Below, in pieces: positions 1 to 9,346 of a DNA stretch of 64,000 nt (position 1 is its first letter; each line of letters begins with the position of its first letter). The stretch is from JBGPTF01 sp041490445 (GTDB lineage: Bacteria; Acidobacteriota; Terriglobia; Acidiferrales; UBA7541): assembly GCA_041490445.1 (NCBI GenBank), contig JBGPTF010000011.1, forward strand, positions 1 to 64,000, read 5' to 3'. Under the pieces are notes generated by a model. The model was given only the letters and a program-made list of their open reading frames with translations, was not told the origin of the DNA and ran no database searches. A program made the translations under genes and the position numbers.

Positions 1-463
1 ACTGGGCCGGTTCGAGTGAAGTTTGTCCACGCGGCCCTCCAGCAGTTCCGGCGTCCTCTCGTTTCACGCAATGACCGCGACCATCCTACTTCGCAAACCT
101 ATATCCGCCCCGGAATTTCCCGTTTCCAGCCTGGATAGCATTTTGGCGAAGGACAGCCTGTGAATGCAGCAAGGACCGCGGCAAACCATTCACCCCGCCG
201 ATTTCTGGCAAGGACGCCCAGTCCGCCTGGCTGACGCAATCCAGCGCGGTTGGATCTTCCGTCGGCAGGAAGGTAGAAACGACTCCGTCGTGCATGAAAC
301 CGGACTGCGGGACCAGATCCCAGAGAAAACTCTAGCTGATTGAGTCTGATGACGAGAAAACCGATTCTCCGCAGTCCGGTTGCGCGCATACAACGCGGAT
401 TTCGCCGAAGATTTGCCCTTTGTTGTGCTCGATGGTGCGGAGAAGCCAATTAGGCAGACTGGA
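1..463. other. No confident gene at the left edge
   Basis: This stretch before the tRNA-Ser gene has only short open frames on both strands. The best plus-strand candidate is a 59-codon frame at 164-343 with an AAGGA about ten bases upstream. Its product has no motif I recognise, and antisense frames of similar length overlap it. I call nothing here. A gene cut by the window edge cannot be excluded. Confidence 0.4.
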
Positions 464-553
<90 letters not shown>

Positions 554-683
554 TCGACGATCGCGTGTGGAAAGGCTATCAGATTGGGAGCGGAGCGGCA
601 AATTGCTGAGTCAGGATTCGTTCCCAAGGAGGGTAACCGCGGGACAAAAAACCGGACGGTCTGGTACACTTTCGAACGGCCAC

Positions 684-758
684 TCCGGGGTGGTGCAATC
701 GGTAGCACTCCAGACTTTGGATCTGGCTATCCTGGTTCGAGTCCAGGCCCCGGAGCCA
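684..758 (+). tRNA. tRNA-Gln (anticodon TTG)
   Basis: Acceptor strand TCCGGGG (684-690) pairs with CCCCGGA (748-754), followed by discriminator G and an encoded CCA (756-758). The anticodon loop CTTTGGA gives anticodon TTG for glutamine CAA codons. The T arm CCTGGTTCGAGTCCAGG is perfect. The gene lies 130 bases from the oppositely oriented tRNA-Ser. Confidence 0.97.
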
Positions 759-773
759 ATTCGATGCAAGTGA

Positions 774-932
774 CTAGGCGGCTGAGGCGCCCTTCTTCCG
801 CGAGGAATCGTCCACTTTAGCGGCTTGAGGCTTGCGGGACTTGAAGAACTCTTCCGCCCGGCGCAAAAGAGCGTCTAGCTCCCGTTCGGCCTCCGCCGCC
901 TGACTGCCCTTCGAATTGTGTGAGGATGCCAC
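774..932 (-). CDS. Small charged hypothetical protein (52 aa)
   Basis: This is a 52-residue frame starting at GTG, preceded by AGGAGG six bases upstream, a strong ribosome binding site that decides the start; a longer upstream reading lacks one. The product is rich in Lys, Arg and Glu, with a probable amphipathic helix over residues 12-32 and a polar C-terminal tail. There is no signal peptide or known motif. It ends just after the tRNA-Gln gene on the other strand. I do not recognise a family; the evidence is the ribosome binding site and codon composition only. Confidence 0.45.
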   Translation of the reverse strand: MASSHNSKGSQAAEAERELDALLRRAEEFFKSRKPQAAKVDDSSRKKGASAA

Positions 933-1099
933 CACACCCCTCCTGCTTCTCCTGGTCTGCGGGGAGAAACCAGAAGCCAAGGATGCGAGACTAGTACTGA
1001 GGTGCAAAGCTGTCAAGCAGATTTGGGAGGAGGGAGCCTCCGACAAATCTCCGTGACGGTCTTGCTTCGCGGGAGGAAAGTTCATAGGCTAGCCGCATC

Positions 1100-1804
1100 A
1101 TGCATCTCAGTGCGGACCAACTCGTGCTCGGCGCCCTGTGGTACGTCGTCTTTCTATTTTCCACGACGTGCCATGAAGGCGCGCATGCCCTGGCGGCGAA
1201 ACTGGGCGGTGATTTGACGGCGTTCCACAGCGGGCAGGTGACGCTGAATCCGATCCCGCACATGCGTCGCGAGCCGATCGGCACGATCGTCGTCCCGATC
1301 GTCTCCTTTCTGTGGGGCGGATGGATGATCGGATGGGCCAGCGCGCCTTACGACCCCGCGTGGCAGCAACGATATCCGCGGCGCGCGGCGTGGATGGCGC
1401 TGGCGGGTCCGGCGGCGAATTTTGCGCTGGTCGTGCTCGCCGGGATTTCGATCCGCGCCGGAATCCTGCTGGGTGCGTTTCACGCCCCGGCATCGGCCTC
1501 GTTCACCAAAGTGACGGAAGCGGCCACGGGCAGCGGCGCCGGCTTTGCCGCGACGCTGCTGAGCATTCTTTTCGTCCTCAACCTTGTGCTGGGGACGTTC
1601 AATCTGCTTCCGGTGCCTCCGCTTGACGGACGCACTGGCATCACGCTGCTGATGAACGAGGCAACCGGCCTGCGCTTTCTGGAGGCCACCCAACGGTTCG
1701 GCCTGATCGGTCTTCTATTGGCGTGGACTCTTTACGGCAAGGTATTCCGAGTCATCTTCCTCGTTGCGTTAAATATCCTCTACCCCGGGGCAGGTTACGG
1801 CTAA
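1100..1804 (+). CDS. M50 family site-2 protease-like membrane metalloprotease
   Basis: This 234-residue polytopic protein has the site-2 protease signature: a zinc-binding HEGAH (residues 25-29) in the first membrane segment and a distal NLLPVPPLDG (168-177), whose Asp is the usual third ligand. Four to five hydrophobic segments surround these. Members without a PDZ domain, like this one, form the compact SpoIVFB/YwhC-type group that cleaves within membranes; the substrate cannot be predicted. A GGAGG lies about 20 bases before the ATG, farther than usual, so the start could differ slightly. It stands alone between the tRNA genes and a small hypothetical gene. Confidence 0.85.
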   Translation: MHLSADQLVLGALWYVVFLFSTTCHEGAHALAAKLGGDLTAFHSGQVTLNPIPHMRREPIGTIVVPIVSFLWGGWMIGWASAPYDPAWQQRYPRRAAWMALAGPAANFALVVLAGISIRAGILLGAFHAPASASFTKVTEAATGSGAGFAATLLSILFVLNLVLGTFNLLPVPPLDGRTGITLLMNEATGLRFLEATQRFGLIGLLLAWTLYGKVFRVIFLVALNILYPGAGYG

Positions 1805-1983
1805 TCTTCGTTTGCCCGCGGGCATGTTCAGCCGGTGATTCAAAAGCGCACACTTGTATTGTTTTGTGCGGTGGCACATCGCGCCTCGGGCGAACCTGCA
1901 CGACTAAGTCATGCAATTGGAATGTTTGCGGGCGCAGAACTGTTTGGCATGCCACCTGCCTGATCCGGGTAGAGGCAGGAACC

Positions 1984-2334
1984 ATGATCACGGAAATCGC
2001 GAACGACGGGAGTTACCGAGTCGAAGCATCCGGCTGGGATATTTCCGAAGAATTCTTCGTGGAAAAGACGATTCTCACCTGGGATCCGGTGCACGGAAAG
2101 AAGATCACTCTGCGCAGCCAGATTGATGAAGGGGCGATCGTGTTCGTCCGCCTCTCTCATCCCCTGGAGGCATTGAACAATTTCCCGATCGCGTACCAAG
2201 CCGAGAGAATCGGGAAGCCGGACGGGCGGGGCTTTTGCGAAGTCTCGCTGGTGCGCTTGCACCCGAAGAGCCATCTGCAGAATTCGGGAGAGATTTCTGC
2301 CCTTGCTGGTGAGGCGACAGTTCTGTTGAATTGA
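1984..2334 (+). CDS. Conserved hypothetical protein (116 aa)
   Basis: This is a soluble protein of 116 residues with no signal peptide or membrane segment. The ATG is preceded by AGGCAGGA, giving a good start. The sequence alternates short polar and hydrophobic stretches, suggesting a small beta-rich fold. Its middle part, from about residue 20 to 75, faintly resembles the PilZ-like barrels encoded elsewhere in this window, but the RxxxR and D/NxSxxG motifs are absent. I do not recognise the family. It precedes the sigma54 activator by about 320 bases. Confidence 0.6.
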   Translation: MITEIANDGSYRVEASGWDISEEFFVEKTILTWDPVHGKKITLRSQIDEGAIVFVRLSHPLEALNNFPIAYQAERIGKPDGRGFCEVSLVRLHPKSHLQNSGEISALAGEATVLLN

Positions 2335-2653
2335 ACCGACCGCAGGCGCCCGAAAAAGGTTGAACGAGCCACAGGTTAGACTCTGCGCTGATCCGTATCC
2401 TCCAGAGTTGGAGTCCGGGTTCGGTAGCGAATTGCCAGATTGGAACTGGTCAGGCGCGTTCCGCAACAAACCCTTTGTCACTGCTGTTCCGCTATGCCAA
2501 CCCGTCCAATCTGGGAAATACGGAATAACTGGTTGGTCCCAAGAGTCTTAGCTCATTTCTCTCCATCTATTATGGTCGAATTCAGGTTGCACGAATACGC
2601 GAGGCAGCATCTCTTTTCCTCTCTGGCAAAGGTCTTGCTTGCATCAAGAGAAG
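2335..2653. other. Intergenic region before the NtrC-type regulator
   Basis: About 320 bases without a convincing gene. Short plus-strand frames here lack ribosome binding sites and recognisable products. I found no clear -24/-12 sigma54 promoter, terminator hairpin or repeat. It presumably carries the promoter for the downstream regulator, but I cannot place it. Confidence 0.4.
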
Positions 2654-4069
2654 ATGACTGTCGCCACTGAAGAGCCGCTGGCCATTCTGGCACGCAAGAA
2701 CCTGCCCCTCTGCGTGGTGGATGACGAGGCAGACGTGGTGGAGCTGACCCGCACGCGGCTGGAACGGGCAGGATTCCCCGCCGTAGGCACCACAAGCCCG
2801 GTCGAGGCGCTGCAACAGATTCGCGCCGGCCTCTGCCGTGCCGTGCTCGTGGACATGAAAATGCCCGAGATGGACGGGCTCACATTTCTCGACAAGACGC
2901 TGCAGAACGATCCGGGCGTTTACGTTCTCCTGATCACAGGCTTCTACTCGGTGGATTCCGCCATCGAGGCGGTGAAGCGTGGCGCCTACGACTATCTTTG
3001 CAAGCCGCTGGATTTCGGACGGCTGATGAAGGCGCTGGATGAACTCGCCGAATTGTTCACGCAGCGAAAGCACATTCGGACACTCGAAGAACAGCTCCTG
3101 CCAAACCTGGAATTCCACGGGATCGTGGGAAAGAGCCCGGTGATGTTGGAGGTTCTCGATCTCGCGCGCAAAGTGTCGAAACACTACACGACGGTGCTGC
3201 TGTCCGGGCCGACCGGCTCGGGAAAAGAGCTCGTCGCGCGGGCTCTGCATCAGATGAGCCCCGTCGCTCAACAGCGCTTTGCCATATGCAACTGCTCGGC
3301 GATGGTCGACACGCTGCTGGAGAGCCAGCTTTTCGGCCATGTGCGCGGAGCGTTCACGGGGGCGACGGACACGCGGGCGGGGCTGTTTGAATACGCGAAC
3401 GGCGGCACGGTGTTTCTCGACGAAGTGAGCGAAACGTCTCTGGCGATGCAGGCGAAGCTGTTGCGAGTGATCCAGAATCGCGAGATCCAGCGCGTCGGCG
3501 CGCCGGAAGTGAAAACCGTGGACGTGCGCATCATCGCGGCAACGAATCGAGACCTGCGCGCCGAGGTGCTTGCCGGGCGCTTCCGCGAGGATCTTTTCTA
3601 CCGGTTGACCACCATCGAAATCCGCATCCCCAGCCTAAGCGAGCGCCTGGATGACATCCCGATCCTGGTGCAGTATTTTTTGAAAAAGTACAGCGCCGCC
3701 TACGACAAGACCTTCCACGGATTGACGCGGCGCGCGCAGGCCGTGCTGCTCCAGCACGATTGGCCCGGCAACGTACGTGAACTCGAGAACGTGATCTCCA
3801 GCGCTGCGATCACCGCGACGTCCGACTTCATTGACGTGCAAGACCTCCCCGAGCATATCCAGAAGCCCAGCGGCCGCTCGAGCCGCAACGAGGAGCCGTG
3901 GCGCCCGCTGCCGCTGGAAGAAGTGCGCCGGATGCATATCCAAAGGGTACTCGAGATGTGCAGCGGCAACCGCGTGCGTGCGTCGCAAATCCTCGGCATT
4001 GGCCGGACCAGCCTGTATCGCTATCTCAAGCGCGCCCAAAGGCGCAACCCCGGGAAGACCGCCGCGTAG
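2654..4069 (+). CDS. NtrC-family sigma54-dependent response regulator
   Basis: The protein is about 471 residues in three parts. The N-terminal receiver (about 10-130) has the acidic pair VVDDEADVVE, the phosphoacceptor Asp in VLVDMKMPEMDG, a conserved Thr in LLITGF and Lys in LCKPLD. The central AAA+ domain (about 160-390) has Walker A GPTGSGKE, the sigma54-contacting GAFTGA loop and Walker B GTVFLDEV. The C-terminal Fis-type helix-turn-helix ends in RTSLYRYLKRAQRR. It therefore activates sigma54 RNA polymerase when phosphorylated. No partner kinase is adjacent, so it is an orphan here. A TTG at 2639, preceded by AAAGG, is an alternative start five codons upstream. Confidence 0.95.
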   Translation: MTVATEEPLAILARKNLPLCVVDDEADVVELTRTRLERAGFPAVGTTSPVEALQQIRAGLCRAVLVDMKMPEMDGLTFLDKTLQNDPGVYVLLITGFYSVDSAIEAVKRGAYDYLCKPLDFGRLMKALDELAELFTQRKHIRTLEEQLLPNLEFHGIVGKSPVMLEVLDLARKVSKHYTTVLLSGPTGSGKELVARALHQMSPVAQQRFAICNCSAMVDTLLESQLFGHVRGAFTGATDTRAGLFEYANGGTVFLDEVSETSLAMQAKLLRVIQNREIQRVGAPEVKTVDVRIIAATNRDLRAEVLAGRFREDLFYRLTTIEIRIPSLSERLDDIPILVQYFLKKYSAAYDKTFHGLTRRAQAVLLQHDWPGNVRELENVISSAAITATSDFIDVQDLPEHIQKPSGRSSRNEEPWRPLPLEEVRRMHIQRVLEMCSGNRVRASQILGIGRTSLYRYLKRAQRRNPGKTAA

Positions 4070-4124
4070 TCTGCCTGCTCGTTGTTTCACCTGCGAACAA
4101 CGTTTCAGAGGGCGTCGTCCCCTC

Positions 4125-4154
4125 TTGGAAGGCCAAAATCAAACGTCTTATAAA
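4125..4154 (+). promoter_or_regulatory. Candidate sigma70 promoter for the PilZ gene
   Basis: TTGGAA (4125-4130) and TATAAA (4149-4154) are separated by 18 bases, about 70 bases upstream of the PilZ gene start. The hexamers match the vegetative consensus at four and five of six positions. No experimental support is visible. Confidence 0.4.
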
Positions 4155-4224
4155 TCAGCGAAGTAGCAGTAGGCCGCCGCGGCCTTTTGCTTGCATGACT
4201 TATCGGCAGCGAGGGAGGCCAGCG

Positions 4225-4617
4225 ATGGAGACCGTCACGGATTGGGAATCGTTGAGCGCAGAGGCGAGCCGCGACCGGCGCCGCGAAAGGCGAATCCCGC
4301 TCGTATTCCCCATCGAAGTTTCAGGGTTCGACCGGCGCGGGCGCTTCTTCACCGAGCGCACGAAGACATCCGACGTCAGCGCGAATGGCTGCCGATTTCA
4401 CATGAACACTGAGATTGCGCGCGGAGCGGTGGTAGCGATCAAACTGGTGAGCCGAAACTCACAACAGAGCCTGCCGGACCGGCCACTTCTGTTTCAGGTG
4501 GCGCGACTTGAGAAGGAGGACCATGGGTGGGTTCTGGGAGCGGCGAAACTGCAGCCGGAAAATCTTTGGTGTATTGCCTTCCCTCCGCTGACACAGCAAC
4601 TGACCCCGGTTGCTTGA
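4225..4617 (+). CDS. PilZ domain protein
   Basis: This protein of 130 residues is essentially one PilZ domain. It has a basic RRRERR motif near residue 20 and the DVSANGCRF segment near residue 55, matching the RxxxR and D/NxSxxG elements that bind cyclic di-GMP; the Gly after Asn fits the family loosely. The last part (LGAAKLQPENLWCIAFPP) resembles the end of the PilZ domain in the large coiled-coil protein at 9347-11911. The start is set by GAGGGAGG upstream of the ATG. It is probably a cyclic di-GMP effector, but its target is unknown. It follows the NtrC-type regulator. Confidence 0.8.
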   Translation: METVTDWESLSAEASRDRRRERRIPLVFPIEVSGFDRRGRFFTERTKTSDVSANGCRFHMNTEIARGAVVAIKLVSRNSQQSLPDRPLLFQVARLEKEDHGWVLGAAKLQPENLWCIAFPPLTQQLTPVA

Positions 4618-4763
4618 ATCCGCACTTGCACCTGCCAATGGCGGCGCGTCGTCCCCAGAAACAAACGGCGCGCCGCTCCTCACCGACCCTGCTTGCAAAG
4701 CTTCGTCGAACAAGCGAGAAACAACTTTCCGCGCCCGAGCCGGACGCGGGCCGTCGCTGCTGC

Positions 4764-5453
4764 TTATCTTCCTTCGGGCGTTGAGCGCAGGTTCGCTTGC
4801 GCCGTGACTGTGGGAAGGGCGACCGTCGAATCCATCCGCACAAGTAATCCGGTTTGCGCAGGCAGTTCGACGTCTTTGCCCTTCTTCTCCATGATGTACG
4901 CGGTGCCGCCAACCAGCCCGATCACGGTGCCGCGGAGGACGTGGCTGAACACCACGCCGACGACGGAGCCTCCGGCAGTGCCGATGCCGACATCGGCGAC
5001 GTCAGCTTTGATGTCTCGTCTGGCTTCCACGACCACGCCTTCCACCGTGTGGACGTCTTTGCGAGTCTTATTCCCATCCGCCGAGCCTCGATAGATTGAG
5101 AGGATGCTCATCTGCGCGGGAATTTCGCGGCCGTCCACTTCGATCGAGCGGAACTGCAGGCTCATCGCCGCCTGGCCGCGGAAAATCGAAAAGCGCTTCG
5201 GCCGCACGATGCTGCCCACCTGGCCGTGAACTTTCGCTCCGGCCGGCAAGACGATCTGGTTGCCGAGGAACACCGGCTCGGCGACGACGGCGGTAAAGGG
5301 ATCGCCGTCGCGAGCCACGCTGGTGCTGAGCCCGTTGAGCAACAAGAGCTTGACCTGCGTGCCCTGCATGAGTTGATTGGATTGGGCTTGAACCGCCGGG
5401 GTGAAGAAAAGTGCGAGCGACACCGCGGCGCAAATAACGATCAGACGTTTCAT
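4764..5453 (-). CDS. Secreted hypothetical protein with a predicted beta-rich domain
   Basis: This 229-residue protein begins with a clear Sec signal peptide (MKRLIVICAAVSLALFF, cleaved near the AQA at about residue 22-24). The mature part has an alternating beta pattern around LPAGAKVHGQVGSIVRPKRF, a motif seen in proteins that form small barrel or conjugal-type C-terminal domains, followed by a glycine-rich hydrophobic segment (about 157-187) that could insert into a membrane. No catalytic motif is visible. The gene is monocistronic and convergent with the PilZ gene. I judge it an envelope protein of unknown role. Confidence 0.7.
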   Translation of the reverse strand: MKRLIVICAAVSLALFFTPAVQAQSNQLMQGTQVKLLLLNGLSTSVARDGDPFTAVVAEPVFLGNQIVLPAGAKVHGQVGSIVRPKRFSIFRGQAAMSLQFRSIEVDGREIPAQMSILSIYRGSADGNKTRKDVHTVEGVVVEARRDIKADVADVGIGTAGGSVVGVVFSHVLRGTVIGLVGGTAYIMEKKGKDVELPAQTGLLVRMDSTVALPTVTAQANLRSTPEGR

Positions 5454-5949
5454 TCGTTCCTCCCTGCCCCCTGCCGTCTGGCAGGGGCGCGCCCGGCGAT
5501 CACGATTGTTTGGACCGAAGGGCTTAGCCTTCTGTGAACACAGAAGGATGTGCTCTGTCTCGGGGAGCCGCCGCTGGCGCCGCGGTCGGGTGCGGAGGAA
5601 TCACCCGGGCCATAAGATACCTTGCCGCGGAAAAAGGCTGTACCGAAATCAAGCGAAATTGTTCCAAATCGCCACCGGGCGAAAACGGCGGTCAAGAGTC
5701 AAACCAAAGACTGACGAGTTCCTCGAAGGCGTAACGTGGATCCATCCTCTTCTCGTCGATATTCGCTGGTAGCAGCGGTATCGCTGACTCCGTCCTGCAC
5801 GCAACCTAACTTTCTGCTGGCTGCCCTGCACGGTGTCAACTGACTTGTCTCAGCCCGTACCGGCGCTCGGTACCGCACCGCGCAGCGGTATGCTATGCTG
5901 CGGCGTGCAGGGGACGCGCGATGGTTCGCGTGGATTCCTGCCGATGCGT
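5454..5949. other. Intergenic region upstream of the SRP RNA
   Basis: Nearly 500 bases without a convincing gene, between a leftward gene and the SRP RNA. A TATGCTATGCT run near 5888-5898 could provide the -10 element for the SRP RNA or for a longer transcript into dnaX. Short open frames here have no ribosome binding sites or recognisable products. Confidence 0.4.
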
Positions 5950-6053
5950 GGAACTTCGGGCTCTGTGCAACGATTCCCTGTGAACCCCGCCAGGCCCGGA
6001 AGGGAGCAACGGTAACGGGTCAGCTTCGTGTGCCGCGGAGTACCCGAAGTTCC
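5950..6053 (+). ncRNA. ffs: Bacterial signal recognition particle RNA (4.5S type)
   Basis: The hallmark SRP domain is present: CAGGCCCGGAAGGGAGCAAC with its GGAA tetraloop, preceded by TGAACCCC and followed by the asymmetric bulge. The outer stem is perfect, GGAACTTCGGG (5950-5960) pairing with CCCGAAGTTCC (6043-6053), giving an RNA of about 104 bases without an Alu domain. It binds Ffh to target membrane proteins. The gene sits just ahead of dnaX, an arrangement known in many bacteria. Confidence 0.95.
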
Positions 6054-6091
6054 TCTCATCGCACGACGCGCGGAGCAGCCCGACCCAACGC

Positions 6092-7822
6092 ATGAGCTAC
6101 CAGGTAATCGCGCGGAAATGGCGGCCGCAAACGTTTGGCGAGGTTGTTGGCCAGCGGCACGTCACACAAACCCTCGAAAACGCTATTCAGTCGGATCGCG
6201 TCGCGCACGCGTATATTTTTTCCGGGGTCCGCGGCGTGGGCAAGACGACGACCGCGCGCATCCTTGCCAAAGCGCTGAACTGCGCGAAAGGCCCGACGGC
6301 GACGCCGTGCAATGTATGCGATTCTTGCCGCGAAATCACCGCCGGCAGCTCGCTGGACGTTCTCGAAATCGACGCGGCCTCGAACCGGGGCATTGACCAG
6401 ATCCGCGAGTTGCGCGAGATGGTGCGATACGTTGCCGCAGGCGGCCGCTACAAGGTCGTCATCCTCGACGAAGCGCACCAACTCACGCCCGAAGCCTCGA
6501 ACGCCCTGCTGAAAACCCTGGAAGAGCCTCCGGACCGCGTCGTGTTCGTGCTCGCGACCACGCAGCCGGAAGATCTGGAGGACACGATCAAATCGCGGGC
6601 GCAGCTCTTTCAATTTCGTACGCTCTCGTTCGCGGAAATTGCCGGCGCGCTCGAACACATCGCGAAAGAAGAAAATCTGAAAATCGAGCCGGGCGCCGTG
6701 GCGGTGCTGGCGCGCGCGGCCGAAGGAAGCCTGCGCGACGCGCTGTCGCTTCTTGAACAAGCGATGGCGTATTGCGGCGACACGATCGCAGACGCGCAGG
6801 TGCGTGAATTGCTGGGCGTGGTGGCCGAAGACGTGCTGGACGACCTCGTCGAAGCCATTTCCGAACAATCGGCCGAGCGCGCCCTTTCGCTGGTTCACAA
6901 GCTCATCGCCGACGGGCAGAATCTCCAGCATTTCTGCCGCGAGGCGATCCGCCATTTCCGTAACCTGCTCGTCGCGCGCGTTTGCGGCGCCAAATCCGAA
7001 CTTGTTGCGGCGCCGAAGGACGAGCGCCCGCGTCTCGCAGAACAGGCCGCGCGTTTCAGCGAAGAGGATCTGACGCGCTACTTCCAGATTCTGCTGCACA
7101 CCGATGACGATGTGCGCCGCAAGCCGGACCCGCGGCTGCACATGGAGATGGGGCTATTAAAGCTGGTCAATGCGGCGCGGCTCGCGCCACTCGAAGAGGT
7201 GCTGGCGGAATTGCGCGGCGAAGCGCCGGCAAGACCTGCAGCCACGCGGCCTGCTTCTTCGGCGCCGCCGATGGCGAAAGCCGCTTCGACGGCCGCGGGC
7301 GCCTCGATCACGGCTCCTTCGTCCTTCGCTTCCTCTGCTTCCAGACCAACACCCTCCGCCAAGCTGGCGCCTGCCGCGCCGGCAAACTCCGGGCCGATTC
7401 CGGCTTCCCCTCCCCGCATTGTGGCGAAAGCCGCGGAAGCGGCGACAAGCGGCCTGGCCGCGGCGCAGGTGGAAGCGATCAAGGCGGCGCTTCAGGGCCA
7501 GCAAAAGTTTCTGTGGTCGCTCGTCGAGCACGTGACGAAATGGGAGTTCGACGGCGGTGAGATGCGGCTCTACTTTCCGCCGGAAAATCGCGCGCTCGCG
7601 GAAATGCTGCAGGCCCGCGACCCTATGGAGAAGTTGCGCACCGTGCTGAGCCAGGTGGTAGGCGAGCCGCTGCGTGTGTGTGTTAAACTTGACAGTAGTC
7701 GGTCGGGGATGGGACTCGGCAACGAACTGCGCGCCCGATTCGAGGAAGATCCGATCGTGCGCGCGATGCTCGAGCGCTTCGGCGGCCGGATTTCAGACGT
7801 GAAACGCCGGAACGAGGAGTAG
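6092..7822 (+). CDS. dnaX: DNA polymerase III subunits gamma/tau
   Basis: This 576-residue clamp-loader ATPase has Walker A GVRGVGKT (45-52), the zinc-binding cysteines Cys64, Cys73, Cys76 and Cys79, Walker B/DEAH at 126-129 and SRC-type residues before SRAQLFQFR. Domain III follows to about 370, then an Ala/Pro-rich linker (about 375-455) and a C-terminal tau-like region. The clamp loader opens the beta sliding clamp at the replication fork. I saw no long A run that would give a programmed frameshift to a short gamma form. It starts 38 bases after the SRP RNA and is three bases from ybaB. Confidence 0.97.
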   Translation: MSYQVIARKWRPQTFGEVVGQRHVTQTLENAIQSDRVAHAYIFSGVRGVGKTTTARILAKALNCAKGPTATPCNVCDSCREITAGSSLDVLEIDAASNRGIDQIRELREMVRYVAAGGRYKVVILDEAHQLTPEASNALLKTLEEPPDRVVFVLATTQPEDLEDTIKSRAQLFQFRTLSFAEIAGALEHIAKEENLKIEPGAVAVLARAAEGSLRDALSLLEQAMAYCGDTIADAQVRELLGVVAEDVLDDLVEAISEQSAERALSLVHKLIADGQNLQHFCREAIRHFRNLLVARVCGAKSELVAAPKDERPRLAEQAARFSEEDLTRYFQILLHTDDDVRRKPDPRLHMEMGLLKLVNAARLAPLEEVLAELRGEAPARPAATRPASSAPPMAKAASTAAGASITAPSSFASSASRPTPSAKLAPAAPANSGPIPASPPRIVAKAAEAATSGLAAAQVEAIKAALQGQQKFLWSLVEHVTKWEFDGGEMRLYFPPENRALAEMLQARDPMEKLRTVLSQVVGEPLRVCVKLDSSRSGMGLGNELRARFEEDPIVRAMLERFGGRISDVKRRNEE

Positions 7823-7825
7823 CCG

Positions 7826-8149
7826 ATGGAAGTCAAGGCCTTGCAGCAAATGCTCGCGCAGTTCCGGCAGGCGCAAGAGCGCCTGGAAAAGCAGTTGAGC
7901 GAAGTTAGCGTGGAAGCCTCGACCGGGGGCGGGATGGTGGCCATCAAGATGAACGGGCAGAAACAGGTCACCGAGGTTCGCATCGACCCCGAGGTGTTCA
8001 AAGGCCGGGACCACGAGATGCTTGCCGACCTGGTTCTCGCGGCCGTGAACGAAGCTTCCCGGCGCGTGGATGAAGTGCTCGCCACCCAGGTGAAGGACAT
8101 CACCAGCACGCTCGGCGTGGCGGGGCTGAAGCTTCCCGGGCTCTTCTGA
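7826..8149 (+). CDS. ybaB: YbaB/EbfC nucleoid-associated protein
   Basis: This protein of 107 residues has the typical layout: an N-terminal charged helix (LQQMLAQFRQAQERLEKQL), a central STGGGMVAIKMNGQ strand region and the C-terminal helix with LVLAAVNEAS. YbaB proteins form tweezer-shaped dimers that bind DNA. The gene begins three bases after dnaX and precedes recR, the usual conserved order, so the three are probably cotranscribed. Confidence 0.95.
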   Translation: MEVKALQQMLAQFRQAQERLEKQLSEVSVEASTGGGMVAIKMNGQKQVTEVRIDPEVFKGRDHEMLADLVLAAVNEASRRVDEVLATQVKDITSTLGVAGLKLPGLF

Positions 8150-8233
8150 CCTTGACGGCTCCGCGGACGAGTCCTTTCTGCATGCGGCCCCTGCCCGGCG
8201 GCCTGTTCCGTTTGCGTTCACTCCGGAAAGTCC

Positions 8234-8833
8234 ATGCCTGATTTTGCCCAGCCGATTGCGAGACTGATCGACGAACTGAAGCGCCTGCCCGGCATCGGGC
8301 AGAAGACAGCGCAAAGGCTCGCGTTTTTTATTTTGCGGGAAGACCGCGAACAGGCCATCGCGCTCGCCGACGCCATCCGGGACGCCAAAGAGAAAATCCG
8401 GGAATGCTCCGTGTGCAACAACATCACTGATACCGATCCCTGCCTCTACTGCACCGGCCCCACGCGCAGCCGGAAGACGATCTGCGTGGTGGAAGAGGCG
8501 GCGAATATTTCCGCGATTGAAAGGACGCGGATGTACAGCGGCCTCTATCACTGCCTCGGCGGCGCGCTCGCACCGTTACAAGGCATCGGACCGGAACAAC
8601 TGAAAATCAAGAACCTGATCGAGCGGCTGAAGGGTGGCACGGTGGAAGAGATTATCATCGCGACGAATCCCACGGCCGAAGGCGAAGCCACCGCGATGTA
8701 CCTCTCGAAACTGATCAAGCCGCTGGGAGTGCGCGTGACGCGCATCGCCATGGGCATCCCGGTTGGCTCCGACCTGGAATACGCCGATGAAGTGACGATG
8801 CTGAAGTCCCTCGAAGGCCGCCGCGAGCTGTAA
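8234..8833 (+). CDS. recR: Recombination mediator protein RecR
   Basis: The 199-residue length is standard. The helix-hairpin-helix LKRLPGIGQKTAQRLAF lies near residues 15-31, the zinc finger uses Cys58, Cys61, Cys70 and Cys73, and the Toprim domain starts at TICVVEEAANISAIE. RecR works with RecO and RecF to load RecA on gapped DNA. It is separated from ybaB by 84 bases and is the last gene of the dnaX-ybaB-recR block. Confidence 0.97.
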   Translation: MPDFAQPIARLIDELKRLPGIGQKTAQRLAFFILREDREQAIALADAIRDAKEKIRECSVCNNITDTDPCLYCTGPTRSRKTICVVEEAANISAIERTRMYSGLYHCLGGALAPLQGIGPEQLKIKNLIERLKGGTVEEIIIATNPTAEGEATAMYLSKLIKPLGVRVTRIAMGIPVGSDLEYADEVTMLKSLEGRREL

Positions 8834-8924
8834 AGTTATCGGTTCATGCCAGAACTTGCGTGTTCTCTTTGCCGGGCGTATACAACGCGAAGCCTCGCCG
8901 CAAGGCCGGCGAAGGAGGCTGACG

Positions 8925-9236
8925 ATGGCCGGACTTACTCGTTACCTGGCGCAGTACGACCACGAGCATTCGAATGCGTGGAATAAGGCGCTGCATGGAG
9001 TCGGGATCCCGATTCTTTTTGTGAGTGTGATCCTGTTCGTGATGCTGCGATGGAAACTGGGACTGGCGCTGTTTGTTTTGGGATGGATCTTGCTTTTTCT
9101 CGGGCATCGAATCGAAGGGAATCAGCCGGCCTTTTTCCAGGGGCCGGTGTATTTCCTGGTAGGGCCGCTGTGGGTGGCGAAGGAAATCAAGGATGCGATT
9201 CTGGGGCGCTCCCACCGGGCTGCGGCGCCACCCTAG
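8925..9236 (+). CDS. Mpo1-like (DUF962) membrane protein
   Basis: This protein of 103 residues matches the DUF962/YGL010w family. It has HEHSNAWNKALHGVGIP near the N-terminus, two hydrophobic segments, and GHRIEGNQPAFFQGP, containing the conserved His and Glu/Asn-Pro residues. The yeast homologue Mpo1 is an iron-dependent dioxygenase that shortens 2-hydroxy fatty acids; whether the bacterial form does the same is inference. The start follows GAAGGAGG. It stands between recR and a large PilZ protein. Confidence 0.8.
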   Translation: MAGLTRYLAQYDHEHSNAWNKALHGVGIPILFVSVILFVMLRWKLGLALFVLGWILLFLGHRIEGNQPAFFQGPVYFLVGPLWVAKEIKDAILGRSHRAAAPP

Positions 9237-9346
9237 CTGGGGGCTTGATGGGAAGCCGGGAAGTAACCCTTTCGCAGCAACGCTTACAGGCGCGTGTTCC
9301 TCTTCTGATCGAATGCTAAGCTTAGAAATTCCTCTGGGGGGACGTT

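Noticed and set aside
164..343. 59-codon plus-strand frame near the left edge
   Set aside because: Weakly placed ribosome binding site and no recognisable product; overlapping antisense frames of equal quality.
6092..7822. Programmed frameshift in dnaX to produce gamma
   Set aside because: I found no A6-A9 slippery stretch before the tau-like C-terminus.
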